A DNA stretch of 64,000 nucleotides from DATMER01 sp035556715 (GTDB lineage Bacteria; Acidobacteriota; Thermoanaerobaculia; Multivoradales; UBA5704): the NCBI GenBank assembly GCA_035556715.1, contig DATMER010000121.1, positions 17,561 to 81,560 on the forward strand, in the 5' to 3' direction. How positions within the stretch are numbered: the first letter of the stretch is position 1; every line of letters begins with the position of its first letter. Both the position numbers and the translations under genes were made by a program. Below, piece after piece: positions 1 through 8,313 of the stretch. The notes under the pieces were generated by a model. That model did not search any database. It worked only from the letters and a program-made list of their open reading frames with translations, and had not been told where the DNA came from.

Positions 1-582
1 CCCCGTGGCCAGCGGGTAGGTTTCTCCATTCCGTAGCGGGTTGTGCCGCGGGGGGGTCCTCCCGCCCCCAGGTGCGATGGCGACCCTCCCCAGGCGGTCG
101 TGCGTTTCGAGGCAGAGGGCTCCGTCTCCCGGGGCTCTGCATGCCACGACACGGGCGGCCCGCGAGGGGATGCCATAGCCGCGCAGCGGCGGTCCGCCGT
201 CCGGTTCGAGGCCACTGCCGATCCAGTCTCCGATCCCGAAACGGCCGCCGGCGACGCTGGCATGGGGTATCCCCGAGGCAACCAGAGAGATCTCCAGAAG
301 GTTGTCCTCCACCGGGATCCGCAGACTGTGCCCGGGGCAGATCTCGCGGCTGGCCGCGCCGAGGGGGCCGTCCGGAGCGTAGCAGCCCGGCTTGCCCGTG
401 CTCTTCAGACGCACCAGGGGACCCTCGGTCGCATAGGAGCCCGGCACGTAGAGCCGGCCCGCCGGAGGATCTCCCTCCCCGCCGCTCCAGCGGAACAGGA
501 AGAACATCCCCGCTGAGACCAGGAGGACCACCGCGAGGGTCAGCCAGACGAAGCCACGCAGGCTCACCAGGGGAGCGCTCAT
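1..582 (-). CDS. Membrane-anchored hypothetical protein, partial
   Basis: An open frame on the minus strand starts with ATG at 582 and runs off the window after 194 codons without a stop. The ATG overlaps the TGA of the upstream SEDS gene (ATGA), so the two are probably translationally coupled. Residues about 8-33 form one hydrophobic segment, followed by a Gly/Pro-rich, presumably extracytoplasmic part with scattered Cys (for example KPGCYAPDG and EICPGH). I recognise no family. A gene directly behind an FtsW/RodA-like gene is often a penicillin-binding protein, but the N-terminal part seen here shows no PBP motif. The C-terminus lies outside the window, so the function stays open. Confidence 0.6.
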   Translation of the reverse strand, partial: MSAPLVSLRGFVWLTLAVVLLVSAGMFFLFRWSGGEGDPPAGRLYVPGSYATEGPLVRLKSTGKPGCYAPDGPLGAASREICPGHSLRIPVEDNLLEISLVASGIPHASVAGGRFGIGDWIGSGLEPDGGPPLRGYGIPSRAARVVACRAPGDGALCLETHDRLGRVAIAPGGGRTPPRHNPLRNGETYPLATG

Positions 583-3500
583 CGATCCGGGTCGTCCGTG
601 AGAACCGGCCCGAGCTCCACGAGGCTGCAGAGGAGGGCGAGCGGCACGGTCAAAGCGGTGGTGTAGAGGAGATGGGTCGTGTTCCCATGGCTGATCCACG
701 GCAGGACCAGCCCCGTAATGGGAAACTGGAGAGCCACGCCGGTCGACAGGTGGACGAGCCACTGGGTCACCAGAAGCACCGCGAGAGCCCCCAGGAAGAG
801 CCCGAGCGCGCGCAACCAGACCACTGGGGCCTCGGTGAGCTTCCGAGCGGAGGCCCGCGCGGCGCGAAACGCCTGATCGCTCGCCAGAACCGCCGTCCCT
901 GCGAGGAGCAGGATCGTGAGGCTGATCACCGCGATGGCCACGAACCTGCCGAGGTTGGCGGCCACGCCGAAGATCGCCACGTCCGAATTCATGTTGGGGA
1001 CCCAGCGATAGGCCGCCTCCTGGCCGCTGGCGAGCCAGCGCACCTTGGCGATCCACTCTCCCGGAATCAGGTAGGAGATGTCCTGGGAGAGCAGAAATCT
1101 CTGCCGCGCCCGCTCCAGGTCGTCGAGATGGATGTCTTGCAGGCTCATCCGGGCCAGGTCGAGGACGCAGAGGAGGAGACAGGCGGCCCCTGCTGCCAGC
1201 AGGAGGTGCCCTTTCGACCGTCGCGCTTCACCACTGGAAGGAGCCGTCCCCTCCGAGCGCACGATCCAGAGGCAGAGGAGGGCGAACACCGACGGAGCCC
1301 AGGCGCAGAGGCTCCCCACGTCCTTGAACACGCCGATCGCCGTGACCAGGCCGACCAGTAGCGCCGACGCGAGCAGGAGGACCATCCGCCGCGAGCTGCG
1401 AATCTGCCTCCACAGCACCGCGGTGCCCCAAATGAACAGGGCGCAGGAGATCGCAAAGAGGGAGCCGACCAGGAGGTTGTGCCACCAGAGGCCGTGGAGC
1501 AAGAAGATGGAGCCGGCTCCGAGGGTGAAGATCGCCATCGCCCACGTGTGCAGCTCCTGCCGGCGTGCGAAGGAGGGGTCCTGTTGCCTCTCTCCCGGTG
1601 CGGACGTCCATTGGACGGCTCCATACCAGGCGAGGACCGCCAGGAGGCCGAGCTGAAAGGCCAATGCGGACTTCTTGAGGTAGGCGGCGATGAAAATGAG
1701 CCCGAGGAGCGCCAGGGCCTCCAGCAAGGGATAGCGCAAGCTCACGTGGCGGCGGCCGCGCTGCAGCCGCGCTCCGGGCCGATGGGGCTGGGTGGCACGC
1801 CGCCGGGTCCGATGGAGCACCGCAACCAGGAGAGCGAGGGTGAGGAGCCCGAGCCCGGCGACCGCCAACCCTCCCAGCATCGGCTTTGCCGTCGATGGCC
1901 GGAGCCACAGGCCTGCCGGCACCGAGGCCGCATCCCAGAGCATCCAGAGGGCCCCCAGCAGGCCCACGACCGAGGTCCCGGCCAAGGCCCAGCCGAGCCG
2001 GAGAAGCCAGGGCAGCCCGCCCACGGCAAACCAGGACGCGCAGCTCAGGACTAGGCTCACAATCAGAACGCCGAGCAGGAAGCTCTGGATGAAATCGGTC
2101 CGGCCCGCCAGCGACGAGTGAGCCGCCAGCCAGAGGTGATAGCGGCCGCCGATTAGGAGCAGACAGGCGATGCCGATCCCCGCGATTTGAAGCAGGAGAG
2201 GAGGGCCGAGCCAAGCCGGCCAGGCAAACTCCTGGGCCCAGATCGGATGGCGGTCTAGAGCCGAGGTGAGAGACCGCCGGGCCCAGGTCAGCGGAATCGC
2301 CTGCAGGGCGACGACCGCGGCGAGGAACAGCCAAAGGCGCAAGAACGACCCCTGTTGGACGCGCCGGCCGGCCGCCGGAGAGGCGCGCAGGAGCGTGCTT
2401 CCGGCCCAGACCAGCACCTCCCTCGGGTCGTCCGGCGGCCCCAGTTCCAGGCGCTCGGCACTGCGCGCGGGGCGGCATCCCGCCGGATCACAAATCTCGT
2501 AGGGATCTCCGGCGCGATCGGCACGGAGGCGGAGCTGCCAGGGGCCTTCGCGCGGGATCTCCGCACAAGCGGCAAGCTCCCCGGCCGAGGGCGGTCCCTC
2601 CGGATCGCCCGGCAGCTCGGAAGAGCGGTCGAGAGAGCCGGAGACGCCGACGAGCTTGCGGTGCAGAGCCGCGTCCCCCACCGGCTGCTCTGCCGCGCCA
2701 GCCGATCCCGCCCAGCCCTGGTCCGGAGTCTGCCGCGGCCCATGCTGCACCAACAGAGTCAGCCAGTCGCCGCAGCGCGGGACGTTCCACAGCCGGTTGG
2801 GATGATAGAGCTCGGCACCCGCGCTCGCCGAGAAAAAACCCGCGGCGCGCTTCCCTGGAGCGTGCAGGAGAAGAAGATCGGGAGACGCGTTCCCTCGGCG
2901 GGAGACGGGCAGCACCCGGAAACGCTGGCTCCCGAGCTCGAGCAGATCTCCTGCTCCCAGCGCAGCGGGTCCGAGCGTCGCGAACGTCCGTCCCGACGAC
3001 TCCTCGATTACCTCATAGGGCCCGCCTGGACCGATCCGAGTGATCGTCACCCCCGAGGGTTCGACCTTTTGGGCCAGGATTGTCAGGTCTCCCCAGGTCC
3101 GGGCTCCGGCGTCGAGAGAGCGGATTTCTCGCGCTCCCGTCGACCGGTCCTCGATCCTCAGACCCCAGCGATCCGCCAACGCGGGTCTGCAGACACCGGC
3201 CCGGCCCCACCAGCACGGGTCGATCCTGTCGTGGTCCGCCGGCGGGGCCCTGCACAAGTCTGCAGGAGAACGGGCGGCCAGTGCCTCGCGCGTCCACCAG
3301 AGCACGCGGCCTTGGATGCACGAGAGGACCGAGAGGCCAGCCGAGGAGAAGGTGACCCGGTCGTCGCTCGCCGGATCGAGCCAAGACACGGTCTCCGGAC
3401 CGCCAGGGGCGATGCGGAAAGCGACCATCTGCATCTCTTCCAAACGCAGGACAACATCCACTCCTCCGCCACGAATCCCCACGGCTCCATCCGGATCCAA

Positions 3501-3956
3501 GGCGCTCTCCCCCTCTTCTTCCTTGTCCCAGGGTTGGATCTCAGGCCTGAACCCCTGAGGTGCACTAGGGCTTGCGCCGATCACCTTGATCCGGCCCTCC
3601 TCCGACGCCGGCGCCACCTGCCAAGGGCCGCCACCCGCGGGAGGGAGCAGGAGTACCGCGCGGTTCGCCACCTGCGCTCCATGAAGGAGGAGATCGGCTT
3701 CATCCCCTGTGCCCGCCAGGATCGGCTCGCTGGACCTTGCGGAAGCAGCAAACCCAACGACCTCGAGGACAACCGGCGGGGGCTCCGTGCTCTCTCCGCT
3801 CCGTGTTCCCTCAATATTCGGTGGGTGGAAACAGAGCAGCAGCGCCAAGAGGCCAAGCGCTAGAGGCCCTGCTAGGCAGGCAAGGACGAAATCCCGGTGC
3901 CATACGGAGTCCGTGCGTGCCCTACCGTTTCCCTGTCGTCCTGAGAGTCCGCCCAC
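579..3956 (-). CDS. SEDS (FtsW/RodA-like) membrane protein with large N-terminal extension
   Basis: The protein has 1125 aa. The start is GTG at 3956, with AAGGAGG eight bases upstream. Residues 26-45 form a first membrane segment. About 500 residues of Gly/Pro-rich, mostly soluble sequence follow, presumably outside the cytoplasm. From about residue 550 to the end there are many membrane segments. Near the C-terminus (about residue 1085) PITGLVLPWISHG corresponds to the SEDS signature P-x-TG-L-x-LPF-x-SYGG. SEDS proteins polymerise glycan strands from lipid II in cell division or elongation. This one is about three times the usual 370-450 aa, and its signature is diverged (SHGN instead of SYGG). 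It is coupled to the partial gene downstream. The SEDS assignment rests mainly on that motif and the topology. Confidence 0.72.
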   Translation of the reverse strand: MGGLSGRQGNGRARTDSVWHRDFVLACLAGPLALGLLALLLCFHPPNIEGTRSGESTEPPPVVLEVVGFAASARSSEPILAGTGDEADLLLHGAQVANRAVLLLPPAGGGPWQVAPASEEGRIKVIGASPSAPQGFRPEIQPWDKEEEGESALDPDGAVGIRGGGVDVVLRLEEMQMVAFRIAPGGPETVSWLDPASDDRVTFSSAGLSVLSCIQGRVLWWTREALAARSPADLCRAPPADHDRIDPCWWGRAGVCRPALADRWGLRIEDRSTGAREIRSLDAGARTWGDLTILAQKVEPSGVTITRIGPGGPYEVIEESSGRTFATLGPAALGAGDLLELGSQRFRVLPVSRRGNASPDLLLLHAPGKRAAGFFSASAGAELYHPNRLWNVPRCGDWLTLLVQHGPRQTPDQGWAGSAGAAEQPVGDAALHRKLVGVSGSLDRSSELPGDPEGPPSAGELAACAEIPREGPWQLRLRADRAGDPYEICDPAGCRPARSAERLELGPPDDPREVLVWAGSTLLRASPAAGRRVQQGSFLRLWLFLAAVVALQAIPLTWARRSLTSALDRHPIWAQEFAWPAWLGPPLLLQIAGIGIACLLLIGGRYHLWLAAHSSLAGRTDFIQSFLLGVLIVSLVLSCASWFAVGGLPWLLRLGWALAGTSVVGLLGALWMLWDAASVPAGLWLRPSTAKPMLGGLAVAGLGLLTLALLVAVLHRTRRRATQPHRPGARLQRGRRHVSLRYPLLEALALLGLIFIAAYLKKSALAFQLGLLAVLAWYGAVQWTSAPGERQQDPSFARRQELHTWAMAIFTLGAGSIFLLHGLWWHNLLVGSLFAISCALFIWGTAVLWRQIRSSRRMVLLLASALLVGLVTAIGVFKDVGSLCAWAPSVFALLCLWIVRSEGTAPSSGEARRSKGHLLLAAGAACLLLCVLDLARMSLQDIHLDDLERARQRFLLSQDISYLIPGEWIAKVRWLASGQEAAYRWVPNMNSDVAIFGVAANLGRFVAIAVISLTILLLAGTAVLASDQAFRAARASARKLTEAPVVWLRALGLFLGALAVLLVTQWLVHLSTGVALQFPITGLVLPWISHGNTTHLLYTTALTVPLALLCSLVELGPVLTDDPDR

Positions 3957-4447
3957 TATTCAGGCCTCCTTGCGGAGCGCTGCGATAAACGGTGAAAAGC
4001 TGCATTAGTCTTCAAAAGGGACCAGAGGTCAAGCTCGTCCACTTAATAGCCATATGCGCCTATGTGGCAGAACGAGCTCATGTAACGAGACCGGATTCCT
4101 GTGAGACACATCTCTCAGGTTTTTGTTGAGTTATACCCTCACCGAAAATGACTGCCGCAGTTACTGTACTGAGTTGAGGTTAAATTTCCTGCCGAGGGCC
4201 TCGGTCGAGGTGTGATGGCTTCTCAGGCGTTCGTCGAGTAGGGTGGGCCGAGAGCGGGATGGAATGCCCAACCCTGCATTCCCTACTTCCTCAGATCTTC
4301 AAGCCGCAACCTTTTGCCGCCTGAAGGAGTCCAGGCGCCGCAGGAATTTCTCCAAGCGCGCGAAGGTAGAGAGGTCGGAATGTGTGCCGATGTTCGAACT
4401 CGCCCCCGATGGGGCTACCAAACGTTCTTTTCCGGTCATTTCCTGGT
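3957..4447. other. Intergenic, AT-richer stretch without genes
   Basis: This stretch lies between the SEDS gene and the recombinase remnant. It is visibly AT-richer than its neighbours, has stops in all frames and shows no convincing start/RBS pair. It holds an imperfect inverted repeat around 4030-4075 (CTCGT...ACGAG flanking GCCATAT...ATGTGGC) and a terminator-like hairpin at 4098-4124. The composition suggests DNA left by mobile-element turnover. Confidence 0.5.
4098..4124 (+). terminator. Terminator-like hairpin with T-run
   Basis: CCTGTGAGA and TCTCTCAGG pair at 8 of 9 positions across a 4-nt loop (CACA), and five T follow. The form is that of an intrinsic terminator on the plus strand. 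No plus-strand gene is visible upstream, so it may be left from a lost gene. Confidence 0.35.
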
Positions 4448-4590
4448 CTAAACCACTGAAATAAAGTCGGTTAGGGTTCCAAGCGCCTCTTCGTGTGCCT
4501 CTCCGTCGAAGCTGACGCCCTCGGGGAAGATCAGCTTCTGGATGCGCCGCTTCTGGTCTGGATTTGCCGCTTCCCAACGTCCCCATGATC
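4448..4590 (-). pseudogene. C-terminal remnant of a large serine recombinase
   Basis: Minus-strand translation ending at the TAG at 4448-4450 reads WEAANPDQKRRIQKLIFPEG and then VSFDGE. This is the typical C-terminal end of large serine recombinases. The intact copy at 6713-8254 has LQPLIFPEGVTFDGKG at the same place. Upstream of about 4590 the frame no longer looks like a recombinase, and no resolvase or zinc-ribbon domain is found. It is therefore a broken, oppositely oriented second recombinase, evidence of an earlier integration here. The exact upstream limit is uncertain. Confidence 0.6.
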
Positions 4591-5118
4591 GATGAGCTGA
4601 GCGCAGCGACGTTTGCGTCAGCAGGAATAAGGGGAAGTTGCCGTCCTTGCGAAGGGTGAGCGTGGATGGGCGGTTGGGTGGTCGTCCGCACGAGCGACTG
4701 CGAGCAGGTTGAGTGGCGAGCCGAGCGCCTGGGGGAACTCGGTGACTGCAGTTCGGCGGGGATCAAGGCGTCGGCTGTGACCGCCTCCGTAAAGGCCTCC
4801 TCGGCGTTTCCAGCTGCTGCATTGCACCCACCCTTCCGGGGCGATCCTGCACGGCTCAGAGGACCTGCCAGACAGCTTGGTCGGGTTGCTGGAGAGAAGC
4901 ACGATCGCGAAGCAGCAGTGAGTCGAAGTCGAACGTGGTGGCGACGCTGGCCGCCGGCCAGGAAGCCTGGGCGCAATGCGAACGCCATTCAGAGGCGCGT
5001 CCACGAGGGCATCGGGGGGCAAAGGCAGGCCGCCGAGCGGCTCAACGGCCGGCGCAGCGCTCTTCGGCGGGCTGCCTTGGTACCCCTAAGTGACCCTGGC
5101 GCGCTAGCCCTGAAGTAA
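4591..5118. other. Degenerate intergenic DNA, no gene recognised
   Basis: Frames of 130-230 codons are open on both strands, but their translations are low-complexity Arg/Pro/Ser-rich and match nothing I recognise. None has a convincing RBS. The stretch lies between a recombinase remnant and a truncated gene tail, so it is most simply read as decayed mobile-element DNA. Confidence 0.4.
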
Positions 5119-5271
5119 ACTGCTGAAACCAAAGGATTTTTTCGCACAGCCGCGAGGCTCGCCAAGCACCGACACGGCGAGACAGGCACCGTCGAACTGA
5201 CCTGGACTGGCGCGACCACCTCCTTCCGCAACCGTTCTAACCCGGAGCCTGTGGGAGCGGAGCCCTTCTGA
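5119..5271 (+). pseudogene. 3' tail of a truncated gene upstream of the recombinase operon
   Basis: After a TAA at 5116-5118 the frame stays open to a TGA at 5269-5271. It gives about 50 codons with normal protein composition (for example FFRTAARLAKHRHGETG and NPEPVGAEPF) but no start codon. The TGA overlaps the ATG of the next gene (TGATG), a coupling that usually marks a real upstream cistron. It looks like the surviving end of a first operon gene whose 5' part was lost. Its family cannot be told from this tail. Confidence 0.4.
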
Positions 5272-5663
5272 TGCGTGTCCGCGTTGAGCCCATGCACGAG
5301 ATCCTCTCGCGCGTCGATCCCGCCCGGATGCGGGCGGGCTGGCCCGTGGGCCTGCGCGACGGCGCGCTCTTGGCGCTCCTCGCAGCCGGTTTGACGCCCG
5401 AGGAGATCTGCCGCCTGCGTGCCTCGGCGGTCACCATGAATCGAGGGAAGCTCCTGGTCGAAGTCCATCGCCGGGGCGTGATCTGGTACGCCGCACTGCC
5501 CGCGGACCTCGCAGGCCGGGTGCTCGTCTGGCTCACGGAGTGCCGCCTGTGGGCCGAAGCGGTGCCGGTCTTCACCGGGCCGCGGGGGCCGCTCTCCCCA
5601 AAGAGCATCTACACGATTCTCAAACGCTACCAGCGACGGAAGAAGGCTTGCCGGTGCGAGTAG
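5271..5663 (+). CDS. Truncated tyrosine recombinase-like protein, catalytically degenerate
   Basis: The protein has 130 aa. GLRDGALLALLAAGLTPEEI matches the start of the phage-integrase catalytic domain, and a beta-hairpin-like region and PLSPKSIYTILKRY follow. In active Xer-type enzymes the Arg of G-L-R-x-S/E-E-L is catalytic. Here the same position is Thr (GLTPEEI). The protein also ends before the HxLRH and Tyr boxes, so it should not cut DNA. It may instead act as a DNA-binding or architectural partner. Its ATG overlaps the stop of the truncated gene upstream. Its own 3' end overlaps the GTG start of the next gene by 10 nt, so all belong to one operon. Confidence 0.65.
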   Translation: MRVRVEPMHEILSRVDPARMRAGWPVGLRDGALLALLAAGLTPEEICRLRASAVTMNRGKLLVEVHRRGVIWYAALPADLAGRVLVWLTECRLWAEAVPVFTGPRGPLSPKSIYTILKRYQRRKKACRCE

Positions 5664-6472
5664 CCCTCTACGCGCGCACCTCGGCCGCCGACCGAGAGCC
5701 CATCGAGCAGATCCTCGCCGGCCTGGCTGCCCACGCGGCCAGCAGGGGCTGGGAAGTCGCCCTGGAGTGCTCCGACCAAGACCCCTGGCCGGAAGGCCCG
5801 AGAAAGGGGCTCAGGAGCCTTCTGGAGGCCGTTCGAGCGCAAGCTGTCCAAGGCATCCTCGTCCGCACCTTGAGCCACTTGGCGCACTCCCTGCGCCACC
5901 TGACCGACCTGGGCCACCTCCTCGCGGGCCAAGGTGTTGCCCTGATCGCCATTGAGGAACGCCTCGACACGACCGACCCGGGCGGAGCGATCCGCTGGCG
6001 AGACTGGCTTGAAATCTCCGGCTGTCTGGACCGTTCGCTTCGCTCCGAAGCCGCGAAGCTCGCCCGCCTGCGCACGCCTGGAAAGAGCTGGGGCCGCCCC
6101 ACGTCGATCGTCAACCCGATGGAGCTGCTGACCTGGTGGGAAGGCCGGGGAGGCCGCCGTCCACTCTCCCTGCGGGAGCTCGCCCGGAAGCTCGACATTT
6201 CGGAAGCCACCGCGCGCAAGCGCCTCCGCGCCCTCCAGACTGCCGGCGAAGTCAATGAAAGAGCTCGCGCCCGTGCGCTTGCCGCCAGGGGAGGCCTCCA
6301 AAAGGGAGGCCGGTCCGCGAACCCTCTCGACGACGCCGTCCTCGCCGTCGCATGGCGCAAGGCGCAGAGCATTGCCGCCATCGCCCGCCATCTGCACGTG
6401 AGCCGCAGCCGCGTGCGCTCAAGGCTTCAAGAACTCGGATTGCTCCCACAAAGCCCCGGGAGCGCCGGATAG
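5654..6472 (+). CDS. Small serine recombinase (resolvase/invertase type), degenerate active site
   Basis: The protein has 272 aa from a GTG at 5654, inside the end of the preceding gene. The N-terminus VRVALYARTS carries the expected nucleophile Ser10. The region LVRTLSHLAHSLRHL aligns with the resolvase motif K-L-D-R-L-x-R-S-L-R-H-L, but both conserved arginines of D-R-L-x-R are His here. Activity is therefore doubtful. The C-terminal half (about 150-270) contains two helix-turn-helix-like stretches (LRELARKLDISEATARKRLR and IAAIARHLHVSRSRVRSRLQ). Invertases of this family normally have one such domain in about 190 aa. It probably binds DNA, either as accessory factor or regulator for the intact recombinase downstream. 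Confidence 0.75.
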   Translation: MRVALYARTSAADREPIEQILAGLAAHAASRGWEVALECSDQDPWPEGPRKGLRSLLEAVRAQAVQGILVRTLSHLAHSLRHLTDLGHLLAGQGVALIAIEERLDTTDPGGAIRWRDWLEISGCLDRSLRSEAAKLARLRTPGKSWGRPTSIVNPMELLTWWEGRGGRRPLSLRELARKLDISEATARKRLRALQTAGEVNERARARALAARGGLQKGGRSANPLDDAVLAVAWRKAQSIAAIARHLHVSRSRVRSRLQELGLLPQSPGSAG

Positions 6473-6649
6473 ATGCTGTCCCTGGAAAGATGCCGGGAGA
6501 TCCTCGGCGAGGACGCGCCGGCCGACGAGCGCCAGCTCGAAAAGGCACGCGACGACGCCTACCGCCTCGCTCGTCTGCTGCTCGAAATCTACCGTGAGGA
6601 AAAAGCCAAAAGGCGAGAGGCCGAGCTGGCAGAAGATCCCGAATTATGA
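6473..6649 (+). CDS. 58-aa coupled small protein of the recombinase operon
   Basis: The ATG follows the TAG of the serine recombinase gene directly (TAGATG), so translation is likely coupled. The product (MLSLERCREILG at the start, LARLLLEIYREEKAKRREA near the end) is charged and predicted helical, with one Cys. Similar tiny ORFs occur beside recombinases in mobile elements, from memory. I cannot assign a function. The context points to an accessory or regulatory role in recombination. Confidence 0.55.
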   Translation: MLSLERCREILGEDAPADERQLEKARDDAYRLARLLLEIYREEKAKRREAELAEDPEL

Positions 6650-6712
6650 TATAAAAAGCGTGCATAGAAGTCACGCGCCGAAAAAGGTTGTCGAAGGCGG
6701 GGAGAACAATCC

Positions 6713-8254
6713 ATGAAAGCCATGATCTACACCCGTGTCTCCTCCGAGGAGCAGGTGTCAAACCTGTCCCTCGACGTCCAGGAAAAGACCTGCCGGGAGT
6801 ACTGCATCCGGAACGGTTGGACCGTGGAGGCCGTCTACCGCGAGGAAGGGGAGAGCGCGAAGACGGCGAACCGGACGCAGCTCCGCCTCATGCTGACCGA
6901 CTTGCGGAGCCGCCCCGTTGACTACGTCGTCGTCTACGACACCAGCCGCTTCGCCCGGGATGTCTACGTCCACACCTCGCTCAAGCAGCTCTTGATGAAG
7001 GCAGGAGCCCAGCTCCGCGCTGCCACGCAGCCGCTCGAGGACACGGCGGCCGGGCGGGCCATCGAGGGCGTCTTCGCGGTCTTCAACCAGCTCGACAACG
7101 AGCTGAGGGCGGAGAAGATCACGGCCGGCATGAAGGAGAGCGTGTCGCGGGGGCACTGGCCCTGGCCGGCGCCTCTGGGCTACCGCAACGACCGCTCGGC
7201 CGAGGGCAGGAAGATCGTGGTCCCGGATGGCGAGCGGGCCGCGCTCATGCGCCAGGGCTTCGAGGCCGTGGCTGCGGGCGAGGCCCTGGCCGATGTCTTG
7301 AAGCGACTTACTTCCGTGGGCTTGATCTCGAAGAAGAGCCGCCCGGTCCGCTACCAGGAATTCAGCAAGCTACTGCGGAACCCTTTCTACAAGGGTGTGG
7401 CGCGCTCGGGCAGGTGGGGAATCGAGACCAAGGGCCACCACGAGGCCCTCGTCGATCCTGTTACCTGGGCGCGTGTCCAGCAGCGCCTCAACGGGCGCTC
7501 CGGCCTCGTTGTCCAGCCGCCCCGGCTCAAAGCCAACCCCGAATTTCCGCTGCGGGGATTCGTGCGCTGCGCCACCTGCGGCCGGACGATGACCGCCTCC
7601 AACAGCCGCGGCAAGATGGGGAGGACCTACCCCTACTACCGCTGCTGGATCAAGGGCTGTGGCGCGGCCCAGGTGCGCGCCGAGAGGCTTGAGGAAGCCT
7701 TCAGCGACTTCCTCCGGCGTATCGAGATCAGCCCTGGCATGGTGCGCCTGGTCGAGGAGTCCCTCCTCGAAATCTGGAATGAGCTCCGCGCGGAATCCGG
7801 CCAGCAGGCCACCACGGCCAAGAAGCGCATCGCCGAGCTGGAGCGCCGGAAGCAAAGGCTCGTTCAGGCCTACGTCTACGACCAGGCGATCGACCGCCCC
7901 ACCTACGACCGGGAGCTCACCACGCTGGACGAAGCCCTGACCTTTGCGAACTTGGAACTCCGCGACGCCCAGCCAGAAGACATCGACCTCGAAGCCTCCC
8001 TGGGCTTCGCAAGGCCTTTACTTACAAGCACTTCCAAGATATGGACAATTGCCAGCGCCCCGAGGAAGCGCAGCCTTCAGCCCCTCATCTTCCCCGAAGG
8101 CGTCACTTTCGACGGAAAGGGGCTTGGAACCCCCGCAACTGCCTTTGTTTTCAGTATTTTAGGTGCAGAAACGTGTAATCTGGTGGAAATGGTGGAGCAG
8201 AAGGGATTCGAACCCTCGACCCCCACGTTGCGAACGTGGTGCTCTCCCAACTGA
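6713..8254 (+). CDS. Large serine recombinase (resolvase, Recombinase and zinc-ribbon domains)
   Basis: The protein has 513 aa. Residues 1-140 form the resolvase catalytic domain: MKAMIYTRVSSEEQ with nucleophile Ser10, and DTSRFARD with the conserved Arg pair. The Recombinase domain follows (PAPLGYRNDR and similar). A zinc ribbon with RCATCGRTM and YYRCWIKGCG comes next, then a coiled-coil segment rich in Lys/Arg/Glu, and the C-terminal IFPEGVTFDGKG signature. These enzymes integrate or excise elements at att sites without host factors. The last about 20 residues (VEQKGFEPSTP and onward) are read from the antisense of the tRNA-Ala gene, so the 3' end of the gene coincides with the tRNA. That is expected if integration occurred there. 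Confidence 0.92.
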   Translation: MKAMIYTRVSSEEQVSNLSLDVQEKTCREYCIRNGWTVEAVYREEGESAKTANRTQLRLMLTDLRSRPVDYVVVYDTSRFARDVYVHTSLKQLLMKAGAQLRAATQPLEDTAAGRAIEGVFAVFNQLDNELRAEKITAGMKESVSRGHWPWPAPLGYRNDRSAEGRKIVVPDGERAALMRQGFEAVAAGEALADVLKRLTSVGLISKKSRPVRYQEFSKLLRNPFYKGVARSGRWGIETKGHHEALVDPVTWARVQQRLNGRSGLVVQPPRLKANPEFPLRGFVRCATCGRTMTASNSRGKMGRTYPYYRCWIKGCGAAQVRAERLEEAFSDFLRRIEISPGMVRLVEESLLEIWNELRAESGQQATTAKKRIAELERRKQRLVQAYVYDQAIDRPTYDRELTTLDEALTFANLELRDAQPEDIDLEASLGFARPLLTSTSKIWTIASAPRKRSLQPLIFPEGVTFDGKGLGTPATAFVFSILGAETCNLVEMVEQKGFEPSTPTLRTWCSPN

Positions 8255-8265
8255 GCTACTGCCCC
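8190..8265 (-). tRNA. tRNA-Ala (anticodon CGC)
   Basis: The minus strand folds as a complete cloverleaf. The acceptor 5' strand GGGGCAG pairs with CTGCTCC and contains the G3:U70 pair that identifies alanine tRNAs. The D-loop core is TAGCTCAGTTGGGAGAGC. The anticodon stem CCACG/CGTGG encloses TTCGCAA, giving anticodon CGC (codon GCG). The T arm is GAGGG TTCGAAT CCCTT, and ACCA is encoded at the 3' end. It lies antisense under the end of the recombinase ORF and is the likely attachment site. Confidence 0.95.
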
Positions 8266-8313
8266 ATCGCGGGAGCGCGTATTGTACTCGGGAGGCCGCG
8301 GCGCGGCAAGAGG

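Noticed and set aside
72..1361. Long plus-strand open frame opposite the SEDS gene (also 2355-3863 and others)
   Set aside because: Arg/Pro/Gly-rich translation without domains or RBS. These are GC-driven antisense shadows of the minus-strand SEDS gene, whose membrane segments and motif are clear.
4386..4430. A second tRNA gene on the minus strand
   Set aside because: TGGT and GTTCGAA occur at suggestive places, but the T-arm and acceptor do not pair and no anticodon arm is present.
4299..4988. 229-codon minus-strand frame as a gene
   Set aside because: Its C-terminal part is out of frame with the recombinase remnant, which is readable in another frame; composition is unlike a real protein.
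8190..8254. GFEPSTP-type C-terminus of the recombinase as a protein motif
   Set aside because: It is simply the translation of antisense tRNA (the T-arm gives GFEP), not a conserved domain.
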